Positions 54,939-64,000 of a stretch of 64,000 nucleotides of DNA are shown piece after piece. A model generated the notes under the pieces. It worked only from the letters and a program-made list of their open reading frames with translations. It made no database searches and was not told where the DNA came from. The stretch comes from Spongiibacter marinus. GTDB lineage: Bacteria > Pseudomonadota > Gammaproteobacteria > Pseudomonadales > Spongiibacteraceae. The position numbers and the translations under genes were made by a program. The stretch spans positions 218,374-282,373 of the forward strand of contig NZ_JAFBBD010000008.1 in the NCBI RefSeq assembly GCF_016906995.1, in the 5' to 3' direction. Position 1 is the stretch's first letter. Each line of letters begins with the position of its first letter.

Positions 54939-55640
54939 ATGACCACGCATTCTCCTGTACTGGTTGCACTCGATGTCGCAACGGAAGAAGAGCTTCTTAA
55001 ACTTGTTGATCAGCTTGACCCCAGCGAGTGTCGCGTCAAGGTGGGTAAAGAGCTGTTTACCCTATTTGGACCGAAGGTCTTGGATATCCTGCACCAACGC
55101 GGTTTCGAGGTGTTCCTGGATCTGAAATTCCACGACATTCCCAACACTGTGGCGGCGGCTGTGAGAGCGGCGGCTGAGCGCGGTGTGTGGATGGTCAATG
55201 TTCATGCCAGCGGCGGCTCGGCAATGATGAAGGCGGCGCGCGAGGCCTTGCAGCCATATGGTGACAAGGCGCCGATTCTTATTGCGGTGACGGTACTGAC
55301 ATCCATGGGTGAGAATGAGCTGTCAGAGCTGGGCGTCGAGCGCAGCGCCGCTGAGCAAGTGAGCCATCTCGCCCGTTTGGCCCAAGACAGTGGCATGGAC
55401 GGTGTGGTTTGCTCTGCACAGGAAGCCGAGAAACTCAGAGCAGAGCGTGGGGATGGTTTCTTGCTAGTTACGCCGGGTATTCGCCCCCGCGATAGTGCTA
55501 GCGATGATCAGCAACGCATTGCCACGCCGGAGGACGCCGTGCGAATGGGCAGCAACTATTTGGTTGTTGGTCGTCCAATTAGTCGCGCCGCAGAGCCTTT
55601 GGCCGCGCTACGTGATATTAACCGAGCACTCGGTGTCTGA
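54939..55640 (+). CDS. pyrF: orotidine-5'-phosphate decarboxylase
   Basis: Last step of UMP synthesis; 233 residues. [10 protein letters not shown] begins the barrel, and the catalytic Asp-Lys-Asp site is in [12 protein letters not shown]. The phosphate loop is VTPGIRP and the closing motif is VVGRPISRA. Position after lapB is conserved in gammaproteobacteria. Confidence 0.97.
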   Translation: MTTHSPVLVALDVATEEELLKLVDQLDPSECRVKVGKELFTLFGPKVLDILHQRGFEVFLDLKFHDIPNTVAAAVRAAAERGVWMVNVHASGGSAMMKAAREALQPYGDKAPILIAVTVLTSMGENELSELGVERSAAEQVSHLARLAQDSGMDGVVCSAQEAEKLRAERGDGFLLVTPGIRPRDSASDDQQRIATPEDAVRMGSNYLVVGRPISRAAEPLAALRDINRALGV

Positions 55641-55710
55641 GCTCACTCGGACGTCGATCGGTGATAATGCCTTTTCAAATTGAATTACGAATACAGGGAA
55701 TAGAGCAGTA

Positions 55711-56682
55711 ATGGCGGTAATTGATGTATTTAATGGCGATGCTGACGGACTGTGTGCGCTGGTGCAGTTAAGGTTAGCCGACCCCCAGGAAAGCCAACTC
55801 GTCAGCGGTGTTAAGCGGGATATCGCCTTGCTCGATCGAGTAGAGGCTGGTGAGGGGGACCGGGTAACCGTGTTGGACGTGTCGCTTGATAAAAACCGGG
55901 AAGGGTTAGCGGCATTGCTGGCCAATGGGGCAGAGGTGTTCTACGTCGACCACCACTTTGCTGGAGATATTCCGGAGCACGCGAAGCTGTCTACAAAAAT
56001 CAATACTGCTGCAGACGTCTGCACGAGCTTACTGGTAAACGGGCATCTGCAAGGTGAATACGCCCTGTGGGCAATTGTCGGCGCTTATGGCGACAACCTG
56101 CGCAAGAGCGCGCAAACCTTGGCTGCACAGCAAAATGTTGCCGAGGCGGACCTCGAAAAACTTGAGAATCTGGGAATTTATCTCAACTACAACGGCTACG
56201 GTGCCAGTTTGGATGATCTCCATTTCACACCCACAGAGCTGTTTGCAGAGTTGCTGCCGTTCAGCAATCCCCTCGACTTTATAGCCGATTCGGCAGGCAC
56301 GTTTAGCAAGCTGGAGTCGGGCTACCACAGTGATATGACCGCCGCCGCGCAATTGCCGCCGGTTCGCAGCAGTGATATTGCGGCGGTTTACGTATTACCT
56401 AATGAGCGCTGGGCGCGCCGCGTGAGTGGTGTATACAGCAATGATCTTGTCAACGCTCACCCGGACCGGGCCCATGCAGTGCTCACTGAAAAAGCCGATG
56501 GTAACTATCTGGTTAGCATTCGCGCGCCGCTCAACAACAAACGCGGCGCTGATGAGTTTTGCCGTCAATTCCCAACAGGCGGCGGACGAGCCGCGGCAGC
56601 GGGGATTAACGACTTGGCGGGTGATACGCTCGAACATTTCTGCGAGCAGTTCGAGACATTCTACCGGAGCCTAGCTGACTAA
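55711..56682 (+). CDS. DHH family phosphoesterase
   Basis: A 323-residue DHH-type metal phosphoesterase. The metal-binding residues appear in DVFNGDADGLCA, TVLDVSLD and the name-giving VDHH motif at about 82-85 (YVDHHFAG). The DHHA1-like C-terminus ends FPTGGGRAAAAGIN, where the more common form is GGGHxxAAG. Substrates in the superfamily include short oligonucleotides, pAp and cyclic dinucleotides; I cannot choose between them. The next gene starts one base after its stop. Confidence 0.85.
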   Translation: MAVIDVFNGDADGLCALVQLRLADPQESQLVSGVKRDIALLDRVEAGEGDRVTVLDVSLDKNREGLAALLANGAEVFYVDHHFAGDIPEHAKLSTKINTAADVCTSLLVNGHLQGEYALWAIVGAYGDNLRKSAQTLAAQQNVAEADLEKLENLGIYLNYNGYGASLDDLHFTPTELFAELLPFSNPLDFIADSAGTFSKLESGYHSDMTAAAQLPPVRSSDIAAVYVLPNERWARRVSGVYSNDLVNAHPDRAHAVLTEKADGNYLVSIRAPLNNKRGADEFCRQFPTGGGRAAAAGINDLAGDTLEHFCEQFETFYRSLAD

Positions 56683-56683
56683 A

Positions 56684-58456
56684 ATGCTCACCCTGGATGC
56701 TTGGCTGACACTGGCAGTGATCGCCGCCTGTTTGACGGCACTGATTTTCAGCCGGCGACCCGCTGACATGGTGCTGTGTGGTGGTGTCACCGTGCTGTTG
56801 CTGCTGGGAGTCCTAACGCCTGAAGAGGCACTGGCGGGCATGTCCAATGAGGGTATGGTCACGGTGGGCGTGTTGTTTATTGTTGCCCAAGCCCTGTCAG
56901 AGACCGGTGTGGTGAGCTGGATTTCCAACAACGTGCTGGGGCGCCCCAAATCGGCCGGTGCTGCACAGCTGCGTTTGATGACGCCAGTGGCGGTATTTAG
57001 CAGTATTTTGAATAACACGCCGGTAGTCGCGATGTTAATCCCCGCGGTGCGGGACTGGGCAAAGCGCAATGGCTTGTCGGCCTCACAATTGATGATGCCG
57101 CTGAGTTACGCCGCCATTGTTGGCGGTACCTGTACCCTGGTTGGCACCAGCACCAACTTGGTGGTGAACGGCATGATGCTGCAGGTACTTCCTGAACAAG
57201 GACTGGGCATGTTTGAACTGGCCTGGATCGGTGTGCCCTGCACCGTGCTGGTGATTCTTTTCGTGCTGCTATTTTCCCGGCGCCTGTTACCCAATCGAGG
57301 TGGTCGCGAAGAGCGGTTTGGCGATACCCGTCAGTACATCGTCGAAATGTTGGTCGAGCCGGGCAGTCCAGTGGTGGGGCAAAGTATTGAGGAGGCTGGC
57401 CTTCGTCAGTTGCCCAGTATGTTCCTCGTTGAAATTGTTCGGGCTCAGCAGATCCTCACAGCGGTTTCTCCAAGCGAAAAGCTATTGGCCGGTGATCAAT
57501 TGGTTTTCGCCGGTGACGTTCGCTCTGTGGTGGAGCTGAAAAATATACATGGCTTAAAGCTGGCCGAGGAGCAGGTCTTTAAGCTTGAGGCCGGCAATCT
57601 AAACCGCTGCTTGGTTGAGGTGGTGATTTCGCACAACTTCCCTCAACTGGGGCGGCGTGTGCGCGATATGCGTTTTCGCAACCATTATGGCGCGGTCATT
57701 ATCGCGGTGTCCCGCAATGGCGAGCAACTAAAGGGAAAGTTGGGGGATATCGAGCTGGAGGCGGGCGATACCCTCTTGCTCGAAGCCCATGAGGACTTTG
57801 TTAGCAACCAGCGTTATTCGCGCGATTTTCTGTTGGTGAGTGCCATTGAAAATTCTCGCCCTGTCCGTCATGAACATCGCCTGCGTGCATCACTGATACT
57901 GTTGGGGATGGTGCTCAGTGTTGCATTCGGTTGGTTATCCATGCTCAAGGCGGCATTTCTCGCTGCCGGTTTAATGGTGATTACCCGCTGCATTCGCGCC
58001 AATGAAGCCCGCCGCAGTGTCGATTGGCAGGTGCTATTGGTAATCGCCTCTTCGATTGCTTTGGGTGGGGCGATGGAGAAAACCGGCGCGGCGTCAGCCA
58101 TAGCGGAAGGCCTCGTTAACATCGCTGCGGGTTCGCCGGTCGCGACATTGGCGGCGATTTTTCTCGTGACAGCGTTGTTCTCTGCGGTGATTTCCAATCT
58201 TGCTGCGGCCGTTATCGTGTTCCCCATCGCCCTGGCGGCCAGTCAGCAGCTAGAGGTCAGTCTATTACCTTTTGCGGTAACCTTGATGATGGCCGCATCG
58301 GCGAGTTTTGCCACGCCGATTGGCTATCAAACTAACCTGATGGTGTACGGCCCTGGGAACTATCGCTTTACCGATTTTTTCAAAATGGGGGTGCCGTTAA
58401 CGGCACTGGTAGGCGCAATGACGCTGCTGATCGTCCCACTCGTCTGGCCGTTTTAA
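56684..58456 (+). CDS. SLC13/DASS family permease with TrkA-C domains
   Basis: Inner-membrane transporter of 590 residues. N-terminal helices (about 1-200) contain SNEGMVTVGVLFIVAQAL and the Na-binding-type loop SILNNTPVVAMLIP. Two cytoplasmic TrkA-C (RCK_C) domains lie at about 210-380, and C-terminal helices contain ASFATPIGYQTNLMVYGPG. This layout occurs in sulfate and dicarboxylate carriers (SAC1/YfbS-like). The actual ion cannot be read from sequence. Only 1 base separates it from the DHH gene. Confidence 0.86.
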   Translation: MLTLDAWLTLAVIAACLTALIFSRRPADMVLCGGVTVLLLLGVLTPEEALAGMSNEGMVTVGVLFIVAQALSETGVVSWISNNVLGRPKSAGAAQLRLMTPVAVFSSILNNTPVVAMLIPAVRDWAKRNGLSASQLMMPLSYAAIVGGTCTLVGTSTNLVVNGMMLQVLPEQGLGMFELAWIGVPCTVLVILFVLLFSRRLLPNRGGREERFGDTRQYIVEMLVEPGSPVVGQSIEEAGLRQLPSMFLVEIVRAQQILTAVSPSEKLLAGDQLVFAGDVRSVVELKNIHGLKLAEEQVFKLEAGNLNRCLVEVVISHNFPQLGRRVRDMRFRNHYGAVIIAVSRNGEQLKGKLGDIELEAGDTLLLEAHEDFVSNQRYSRDFLLVSAIENSRPVRHEHRLRASLILLGMVLSVAFGWLSMLKAAFLAAGLMVITRCIRANEARRSVDWQVLLVIASSIALGGAMEKTGAASAIAEGLVNIAAGSPVATLAAIFLVTALFSAVISNLAAAVIVFPIALAASQQLEVSLLPFAVTLMMAASASFATPIGYQTNLMVYGPGNYRFTDFFKMGVPLTALVGAMTLLIVPLVWPF

Positions 58457-58463
58457 TCGCTGT

Positions 58464-58796
58464 TCAGCGCTGACAGTATCGCTCAGTAACGCCCGTAACG
58501 TTGTTGTTTTGCTCGAGTGTACGATGGTCGGTCACGGCAACGGCGACATCAATATTCGTGAAGCCATTTTGTACCAGTAGCTGGCAGGCCGCTTTGGCAA
58601 GGCTTTTGGCTTTGATGCGCTCGGTATTCGCGCTGAGCATCAGCCGGTTGTAGCGAAGCCATACGGCCTTGTGAGTAGCAAAGGCCGGGGTATTTTCAAA
58701 GTAACGTTGCATCGCCGTATGGCCGTCGCTAAAGGTGGGCTCTGCCATTCCTGAATACGGCAGAAGCAGCGCCATCGTTATTATCAGATATTTCAT
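58464..58796 (-). CDS. small exported hypothetical protein
   Basis: A 110-residue protein with a signal peptide (MKYLIITMALLLPYSGMA, cleavage near residue 18). The mature part is rich in Thr, Ala and Asn with two Cys (AACQLL and the C-terminal YCQR) that could form a disulfide. I recognise no family. The frame extends upstream, but GAGGTAGG directly before the ATG at 58796 supports that start. It is convergent with the permease gene, 7 bases apart, and divergent from the TonB-dependent receptor. Confidence 0.65.
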   Translation of the reverse strand: MKYLIITMALLLPYSGMAEPTFSDGHTAMQRYFENTPAFATHKAVWLRYNRLMLSANTERIKAKSLAKAACQLLVQNGFTNIDVAVAVTDHRTLEQNNNVTGVTERYCQR

Positions 58797-58892
58797 TCCT
58801 ACCTCAGCAACCCATTGCCAGGGGCAGTGTACCGCGTTAGTGCCTGAACCGGGAGCCTCCACAGCGGAGACTAGTTTGAGGCTGCTATGGCA

Positions 58893-58920
58893 TTGATTGC
58901 TTTTATTGTGTCGTTATACT
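58893..58920 (+). promoter_or_regulatory. sigma70-type promoter for the TonB-dependent receptor
   Basis: TTGATT (58893-58898) and TATACT (58915-58920) are separated by 16 bases, about 45 bases upstream of the receptor ATG at 58966. No Fur-like 19-base palindrome is obvious here. Confidence 0.55.
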
Positions 58921-58965
58921 GATCCCCACCACTGAACAATAACAATAAACCGTTGTGGAGTGACT

Positions 58966-61452
58966 ATGTCTCCAAGATTGCTATCGGCCGTGCAAGGCTT
59001 GGCCTGCGCCGCTATTTTGTTTCCTCTGTCATTTAGCTCGCATTCCGCGACCTTGGAAGAGGTCATCGTGACAGCGCAGCTGCGAGAGCAGAGCCTTCAA
59101 GATGTGCCTGTTTCTGTCAATGCGGTATCCGGCGAGAAACTGTTGGAGGCAGGGTTGAATAAGATTCAAGACCTCCAAGCCTATGTGCCAAATCTGACCA
59201 TGTCAGAGAACGGTATTGGCACAGCCATATATATTCGCGGTATCGGCTCTGGAATTAATCAGGGGTTTGAACAGTCGGTGGGCATGTATGTGGATGGCGT
59301 TTATTACGGCCGCGCCCAGTTAGCGAGAGCGCCGTTTTTGGACCTTGCCCGCGTTGAAGTGCTGCGAGGCCCGCAGAATATCCTGTACGGAAAAAACAGT
59401 ATTGCCGGGGCGATTAGCATTATCACAGCCAGCCCGGGAGACGAATTCGAGGGTTTTGTGTCGGCGGTCTACGAGCCGGAGTTTGATGAGGAGGTTATCG
59501 ATCTTGCCCTGTCCGGGCCCATCAGTGACGCGATAGGCTTGCGCTTTGCAGCGCGAAAACGCGAGTTTGGTGGGTATATAGAAAATCTCACCTTGGGTCG
59601 AGACGAGCCTAACTATTCAGAAGAAACCGTCCGCCTCAAAGTACTTTGGGAAGCCTCAGACGAGCTGAGCCTGAGTGCGAAAATTGAGATTGGTAGTTTT
59701 GATGTGCTCGGCCGCCAAGTGGAGATCATTAACGATCAGCCTTCCGAAAGCACTAATCCGTTGTTTACCGGGCGTACTTACGCCGAGATAGCCGATAGCA
59801 CCCAAGTACCGGGAGTGTTGGATATCGATAGTCACGACTCTGTACGCAATAACTTTCAGGACTTTAAGCGCTCTTCAAACGGTGACTACAGCAACAACGA
59901 CACCATCAATGTGACTGTTAACGCCGATTGGTTTCGCGGTGGCCATCAGTTTACTGCGACGACGGCCTACGTTGCCTATGAATACGACGATCTCTGCGAC
60001 TGTGACTTTACCGCCGCCGAGGGCTTTAAGCTGGTACTACAGGAAGACTATGAGCAGTTCAGTCAGGAGTTTCGTTGGATGTCCCCCATCGACGGCAACT
60101 GGGAATACATCGCTGGCTTGTATTTTCAGAAGAACTCGCTGTATTTTTTCGACAGCATCGTCGTTGACTCAGACCTGATCGTGCAACTGCTCAACGCTGC
60201 TGATGCCACAGAAGGGGGCGCGCGGGGTGATCGCGACCCAAATCCCTTGGGTGGCTCGCCGGAGGAAATTCTCGGCATTGGTGATGCCGGTAATGCGATA
60301 GCGGGTTTAACCTCGCCGCGTGATTTTAACAGCGACTCCCTGCTGGGCTCCGGCTTTATGCAAGCGACCTGGAAGCTGCGCGACGACCTGCGCTTAACGT
60401 TTGGTGGGCGATACACCTATGAGCGCAAGACTGGTAGCCGCGAGTTTCGCTTCGGCAACCTGGACTATAGCGACCGCCCTCTTGGCGAGACCGATACCGT
60501 TGCCGCGATCAGCTTTGCCGCCGAGTGCCACGACCTCAGCGGCAAGCGAACGGAGTCCCAGCTATCGCCGTCACTTAACCTCCAGTACGACGTCACCCCG
60601 GATGTGATGACCTACATCACCTGGAGCCGGGGCTTCAAATCTGGTGGATACGACGCTCGTTCCAACGCCTCGCCAAGTGCAGAGCCGGTTCCGCGCAACC
60701 CCAATGCTCCGGCGGATACGAGTCCTCGTCCGGTATTGATTGGTACCTTTGAGTACGAAGAAGAAGAGTCGGAAAGTATTGAGCTTGGCGCAAAAATGTC
60801 ACTGTTTGACGGCGCCGCAGAGTTTAATATCGCATTGTTCAATACCCGCTACGACAACCTTCAAGTCAGCATCTTTGACGGCACACTCGGCTTTAATGTC
60901 GGCAATGCCGCCAGTGCGGTAACTCAGGGTATAGAGCTCGACGGGCGCTGGCAGGTGACCGAGACTCTGATTTTGGCCGGCGCTCTCGCACTGCTTGATT
61001 TCGAGTTTGAAGACTACGAAAACGGTCAGTGTTTGGCGGGCCAGGCTCCCACCGCTGCTGATGGTATTAACTGTGATTACAGCGGCATGACTAACCAGTA
61101 CGTTGCCGATTGGGCTGGCAATCTGCTAGCGGTATGGCGGGTGCCCATCAGCGATACGCTGGGTATGGCAATTAGCCTGGACGCGATATTTACCGACGAC
61201 TACAACCCGGCGCAAAACCTCGATCCTGCAGTAGACCAAGAGGGCTATGTGAAATGGAATGGGCGCATTGGTATTGGCGCTATTGATGAAACCTGGGATG
61301 TCGCTCTCGTGGGTAAAAACCTCACGGATGAAACCGTTATTACCTATGCCAGCGATACCCCCACGTCCTACACGATATTCGGTTCAAAGGGGCACTACGC
61401 CTTTCTCGAATCACCCCGCAGCATTGCCTTGCAGGCGAATTATCATTGGTGA
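58966..61452 (+). CDS. TonB-dependent outer-membrane receptor
   Basis: An 828-residue outer-membrane transporter. The signal peptide ends near HSA (about 28) and the TonB box is EEVIVTAQ (31-38). The plug domain contains DVPVSVNAVSG, IYIRGIGSG and RVEVLRGPQNILYGKN, and the barrel ends in the aromatic NYHW. The plug type resembles receptors of the FyuA/sterol-and-xenobiotic group common in marine gammaproteobacteria; the ligand is unknown. No siderophore genes are nearby. GTGGAG lies upstream of the ATG at 58966; an in-frame GTG at 58960 is possible. Confidence 0.93.
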   Translation: MSPRLLSAVQGLACAAILFPLSFSSHSATLEEVIVTAQLREQSLQDVPVSVNAVSGEKLLEAGLNKIQDLQAYVPNLTMSENGIGTAIYIRGIGSGINQGFEQSVGMYVDGVYYGRAQLARAPFLDLARVEVLRGPQNILYGKNSIAGAISIITASPGDEFEGFVSAVYEPEFDEEVIDLALSGPISDAIGLRFAARKREFGGYIENLTLGRDEPNYSEETVRLKVLWEASDELSLSAKIEIGSFDVLGRQVEIINDQPSESTNPLFTGRTYAEIADSTQVPGVLDIDSHDSVRNNFQDFKRSSNGDYSNNDTINVTVNADWFRGGHQFTATTAYVAYEYDDLCDCDFTAAEGFKLVLQEDYEQFSQEFRWMSPIDGNWEYIAGLYFQKNSLYFFDSIVVDSDLIVQLLNAADATEGGARGDRDPNPLGGSPEEILGIGDAGNAIAGLTSPRDFNSDSLLGSGFMQATWKLRDDLRLTFGGRYTYERKTGSREFRFGNLDYSDRPLGETDTVAAISFAAECHDLSGKRTESQLSPSLNLQYDVTPDVMTYITWSRGFKSGGYDARSNASPSAEPVPRNPNAPADTSPRPVLIGTFEYEEEESESIELGAKMSLFDGAAEFNIALFNTRYDNLQVSIFDGTLGFNVGNAASAVTQGIELDGRWQVTETLILAGALALLDFEFEDYENGQCLAGQAPTAADGINCDYSGMTNQYVADWAGNLLAVWRVPISDTLGMAISLDAIFTDDYNPAQNLDPAVDQEGYVKWNGRIGIGAIDETWDVALVGKNLTDETVITYASDTPTSYTIFGSKGHYAFLESPRSIALQANYHW

Positions 61453-61477
61453 GGGAGGCATAAACAGCGGGCAACAA

Positions 61478-61509
61478 AAAAGGGCTACATCTTTCGATGT
61501 AGCCCTTTT
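61478..61509. terminator. bidirectional intrinsic terminator
   Basis: AAAAGGGCTACATC (61478-61491) pairs perfectly with GATGTAGCCCTTTT (61496-61509) around a TTTC loop. T-runs flank both strands, so it should stop transcription of the receptor gene rightward and of tRNA-Asn leftward, lying between the two convergent units. Confidence 0.88.
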
Positions 61510-61516
61510 ACTTGTT

Positions 61517-61592
61517 TGGCTCCGCCTGCTGGGCTCGAACCAGCGACCCAATGATTAACAGTCATTTGCTCTACCAACTGAGCTAAGGCGGA
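61517..61592 (-). tRNA. tRNA-Asn (anticodon GTT)
   Basis: Reverse strand. A 76-base cloverleaf: acceptor TCCGCCT pairs with AGGCGGA, the D-arm has GCTCAGTTGGTAGAGC, the anticodon loop CTGTTAA carries GTT, the T-arm has GGTTCGAGCC, and CCA is encoded. Single-copy here, with its own promoter and terminator. Confidence 0.97.
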
Positions 61593-61620
61593 ATAGCTGT
61601 CTCAACAGCTGAGGCCGCGC

Positions 61621-61649
61621 ATATTAAAGGCCATTCTTTGGGGCGTCAA
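61621..61649 (-). promoter_or_regulatory. promoter of tRNA-Asn with GC-rich discriminator
   Basis: On the minus strand TTGACG (61649-61644) and TAATAT (61626-61621) are 17 bases apart, followed directly by GCGCGGCC. That GC-rich discriminator is the feature that makes stable-RNA promoters respond to ppGpp in E. coli. Confidence 0.8.
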
Positions 61650-61752
61650 GCTTTTGGCCAAGAAAATTTTAAAAAGCATTTTTTCTAGCGTTTTCCTCTG
61701 CTTAGCCATCGCTTGAACGCGCTTCTGCGTACTCCCTCCACAATGGTGTAAA

Positions 61753-61768
61753 CTGGCCGCTTTGCCAG
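61753..61768. promoter_or_regulatory. weak LexA-like box upstream of uvrB
   Basis: CTGG-CCGCTTTG-CCAG has the 4-8-4 inverted layout of a LexA box. The invariant CTG and CAG ends are kept, but the flanking T/A and the AT-rich centre of a consensus box are missing. It ends 23 bases before the uvrB ATG. Confidence 0.3.
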
Positions 61769-61791
61769 CAATTCCAGTGTCGAGGAGAGTT

Positions 61792-63819
61792 ATGGCTAAG
61801 CCCTTTCAAGTTGTTTCCAAGTTTGCTCCGGCCGGAGATCAGCCTTCTGCAATTAAGGGCTTGGTGGAAGGGGTGAACGCGGGTCTGCATGCGCAGACGC
61901 TGCTGGGGGTAACCGGTTCGGGTAAAACCTTCACCATTGCAAATGTGGTGGAACAACTGCAGCGGCCGACTATCGTAATGGCGCCCAATAAAACCCTTGC
62001 GGCTCAGCTTTACGGCGAGTTTAAAGAGTTTTTCCCGAATAATGCGGTGGAGTATTTCGTATCCTACTACGATTACTACCAGCCCGAAGCCTATGTGCCG
62101 GCGTCAGACACGTTCATAGAGAAAGACGCGTCGGTAAACGACCATATTGAACAAATGCGTTTGTCGGCGACAAAGGCGCTGATGGAGCGTTCCGATGCCA
62201 TTATTGTGTCGTCGGTATCATCGATCTACGGCCTGGGGGACCCCGAGCTGTATTTTAAAATGGTGCTTCACCTAGTGCGTGGTGAACGTATCGACCAGCG
62301 CAAGCTGCTGCGCCGCCTTGCCGAGTTGCAATACACCCGCAACGATATGGCTTTCCAGCGCGGCACCTACCGCGTTCGGGGCGATGTGATTGATATTTTT
62401 CCTGCCGAGAGTGAAAAGGATGCGGTGCGGGTCGAATTGTTTGACGACGAGATCGACAGCATCAGCGGTTTTGATCCGCTGACGGGCGAGTCTTACGGCA
62501 AGATGCCGCGGGTCACTATTTACCCAAAAAGCCACTATGTAACGCCGCGGGAAACGCTGCTGTCTGCAGTGGATAAAATCGAGCTAGAGCTTAAGGACCG
62601 TTTGGAACAACTGCGCAGTAATGAGTTGCTCGTCGAGGCGCAGCGCTTGGAGCAGCGCACCCGCTACGACCTGGAGATGATTCGCGAGCTGGGCTATTGC
62701 AACGGCATCGAAAACTACTCTCGGTATTTGTCTGGCAGAGAGCCAGGGGCGGCGCCGCCAACCTTGTTTGATTATTTGCCTGAAAATGCCTTGGTCGTCA
62801 TCGATGAGTCTCACGTGACCATTCCACAAATTGGCGCGATGTACAAAGGTGACCGCTCCCGTAAAGAAACGCTGGTGCAGTACGGTTTCCGGCTGCCGTC
62901 GGCGCTGGATAATCGACCGATGCGCTTTGAGGAGTGGGAGCGCCTTGTGCCGCAGTTAATTCTGGTGTCAGCAACACCAGGGCCTTATGAAGAAGAGCAC
63001 GCGGCGCGTGTCGTTGAGCAAGTCGTGCGCCCCACAGGGCTGGTTGACCCCGCGGTTGAGGTCCGTCCGGCCAGTACCCAGGTTGATGATCTGCTGTCAG
63101 AAATCAACGTGAGGGTGGAAAAGAAAGAGCGGGTGTTGGTCACTACCCTGACCAAACGCATGGCCGAGGACTTATCTGAGTACCTCGATGAGCATGATAT
63201 TCGCTGCCGGTATTTGCACTCCGACATCGACACGGTCGAGCGCGTAGAGATCATCCGGGATTTACGCCTCGGCAAATTCGACGTGCTTGTCGGCATCAAT
63301 TTGCTGCGAGAGGGTTTGGACATGCCGGAAGTGTCGCTGGTGGCGATACTCGATGCAGACAAAGAGGGCTTTCTGCGCTCTGAGCGCTCTTTAATACAGA
63401 CAATTGGCCGCGCGGCGCGAAACTTGAACGGCAAGGCAATTTTGTACGGCGATAATATTACCGGATCCATGCGCCGCGCTATTGACGAGACCGAGCGCCG
63501 TCGCGAGAAGCAGCTTGCCCACAACGAGGCGCACGGCATTGTGCCCAAAGGCGTGCACAAATCCGTTGAGGATATTTTAGAAGCGGCGGCGGCGCCGGGG
63601 TCAAAAGCCAATCGTCGTGGGCGTGACCAGCGCAAAGCAGCAGAGCCCGCCGGTGATTATCTGCTCGATGCAGAGAGCCTGGCGCCGAATGAGCTAGCGA
63701 AAATGCTTAAAACGATGGAACAGCAGATGCAGGAACACGCTAAAAACCTCGAGTTTGAAGCGGCGGCCAAACTGCGCGACAAGCTTCACGAGATTAAGGA
63801 GCGCATGTTTATTAGCTAA
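61792..63819 (+). CDS. uvrB: excinuclease ABC subunit B
   Basis: DNA-damage-verifying helicase of nucleotide excision repair, 675 residues. The Walker A motif is GVTGSGKT with K45, and the beta-hairpin that probes DNA lies near [12 protein letters not shown]. The helicase motifs DESHV and VSATPG, and QTIGRAARN are all present. A C-terminal UVR domain (about 635-670) binds UvrC. GAGGAGAG precedes the ATG at 61792, so the upstream in-frame start at 61762 is unlikely. Confidence 0.98.
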   Translation: MAKPFQVVSKFAPAGDQPSAIKGLVEGVNAGLHAQTLLGVTGSGKTFTIANVVEQLQRPTIVMAPNKTLAAQLYGEFKEFFPNNAVEYFVSYYDYYQPEAYVPASDTFIEKDASVNDHIEQMRLSATKALMERSDAIIVSSVSSIYGLGDPELYFKMVLHLVRGERIDQRKLLRRLAELQYTRNDMAFQRGTYRVRGDVIDIFPAESEKDAVRVELFDDEIDSISGFDPLTGESYGKMPRVTIYPKSHYVTPRETLLSAVDKIELELKDRLEQLRSNELLVEAQRLEQRTRYDLEMIRELGYCNGIENYSRYLSGREPGAAPPTLFDYLPENALVVIDESHVTIPQIGAMYKGDRSRKETLVQYGFRLPSALDNRPMRFEEWERLVPQLILVSATPGPYEEEHAARVVEQVVRPTGLVDPAVEVRPASTQVDDLLSEINVRVEKKERVLVTTLTKRMAEDLSEYLDEHDIRCRYLHSDIDTVERVEIIRDLRLGKFDVLVGINLLREGLDMPEVSLVAILDADKEGFLRSERSLIQTIGRAARNLNGKAILYGDNITGSMRRAIDETERRREKQLAHNEAHGIVPKGVHKSVEDILEAAAAPGSKANRRGRDQRKAAEPAGDYLLDAESLAPNELAKMLKTMEQQMQEHAKNLEFEAAAKLRDKLHEIKERMFIS

Positions 63820-63832
63820 TTGGCGGCTGGGC

Positions 63833-63861
63833 TTGTCTTCCCCGAATTGCCTGCTTATAAT
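63833..63861 (+). promoter_or_regulatory. promoter of tRNA-Val with GC-rich discriminator
   Basis: TTGTCT (63833-63838) and a perfect TATAAT (63856-63861) are separated by 17 bases, followed by GCGCGGC. It lies 14 bases after the uvrB stop and 17 bases before the tRNA, and has the same discriminator as the tRNA-Asn promoter. Confidence 0.82.
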
Positions 63862-63878
63862 GCGCGGCTCTCAACAAT

Positions 63879-63955
63879 ACGACCGTAGCTCAGTTGGTTA
63901 GAGCACCACCTTGACATGGTGGGGGTCGGTGGTTCGAATCCACTCGGTCGTACCA
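63879..63955 (+). tRNA. tRNA-Val (anticodon GAC)
   Basis: A 77-base cloverleaf: acceptor ACGACCG pairs with CGGTCGT, the D-arm has GCTCAGTTGGTTAGAGC, the anticodon loop TTGACAT carries GAC, the T-arm has GGTTCGAATCC, and CCA is encoded. The remaining 45 bases of the window show no gene and no integrase. Confidence 0.97.
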
Positions 63956-64000
63956 ATTCTTTATTAAAATCAGTGTGTTAATAGCGCCCGCCTTGGCGGT

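Noticed and set aside
63879..64000. tRNA-Val 3' end as an attachment site for an integrative element
   Set aside because: Only 45 bases follow in the window and neither an integrase nor a repeated tRNA 3' end is visible.
1..64000. CRISPR arrays, insertion sequences, prophage or rRNA genes
   Set aside because: No regularly spaced repeats, transposase, phage structural gene or rRNA segment was seen.

Overview
The window reads as a contiguous chromosomal segment of a marine-type gammaproteobacterium. Three things suggest this: the order gyrA-serC-pheA-hisC-tyrA-aroA-cmk-rpsA-ihfB-lapA-lapB-pyrF, the mtaD-ubiG-HAD phosphatase-yciK cluster divergent from gyrA (a Pseudomonas-like arrangement), and many proteins of families common in the Cellvibrionales/Spongiibacteraceae (DUF2797, DUF3012, DUF3080, DUF3336 patatin). 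The family assignment is an inference from gene content. Coding density is very high and no stretch over 300 bases lacks a gene. I see no insertion sequence, prophage, integrase or CRISPR array.

Layout. 1-9.5 kb: truncated rhomboid protease, YeaC/DUF2797 pair, pepN, cysH behind a striking AT-rich inverted repeat, pyrD-marC, an acetoacetate-decarboxylase-like gene divergent from an ABC1/AarF kinase-like gene. 9.6-14.7 kb: a four-gene signalling operon (histidine kinase, receiver-DUF3369 protein, receiver-HATPase protein, PAS-GGDEF-EAL protein). The two receiver proteins look like tandem paralogues, and the second has Arg where the phospho-accepting His should be. 14.8-20.3 kb: serine hydrolase, patatin-like phospholipase, a two-gene YeeE/YedE transporter, DUF2505 protein, dusC.

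20.3-33 kb: type II secretion. A diverged, stand-alone GspC-like protein comes first, then a rubredoxin and a DUF3012 lipoprotein (both very short genes), then a complete gspC-to-gspN operon with overlapping genes. The prepilin peptidase GspO is not in the window. 33-38.5 kb: a leftward set made of a 47-residue small protein, an exported glutathione-peroxidase-like protein and a DUF3080 lipoprotein, divergent from an exonuclease/GIY-YIG fusion. An aminotransferase and an HDOD protein follow.

38.5-56.7 kb: the housekeeping core. Leftward yciK, mupP/gph-like phosphatase, ubiG and mtaD; rightward gyrA, the aromatic amino acid genes, cmk, rpsA, ihfB, lapA-lapB, pyrF and a DHH phosphoesterase. 56.7-64 kb: an SLC13-type permease, a small exported protein, a TonB-dependent receptor, tRNA-Asn (minus), uvrB and tRNA-Val (plus). 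Both tRNA genes have clear sigma70 promoters with GC-rich discriminators.

The most unusual items are the signalling operon with its altered kinase module, the orphan GspC-like protein beside the secretion operon, the small-protein/peroxidase/DUF3080 set, and the operator-like repeat before cysH.
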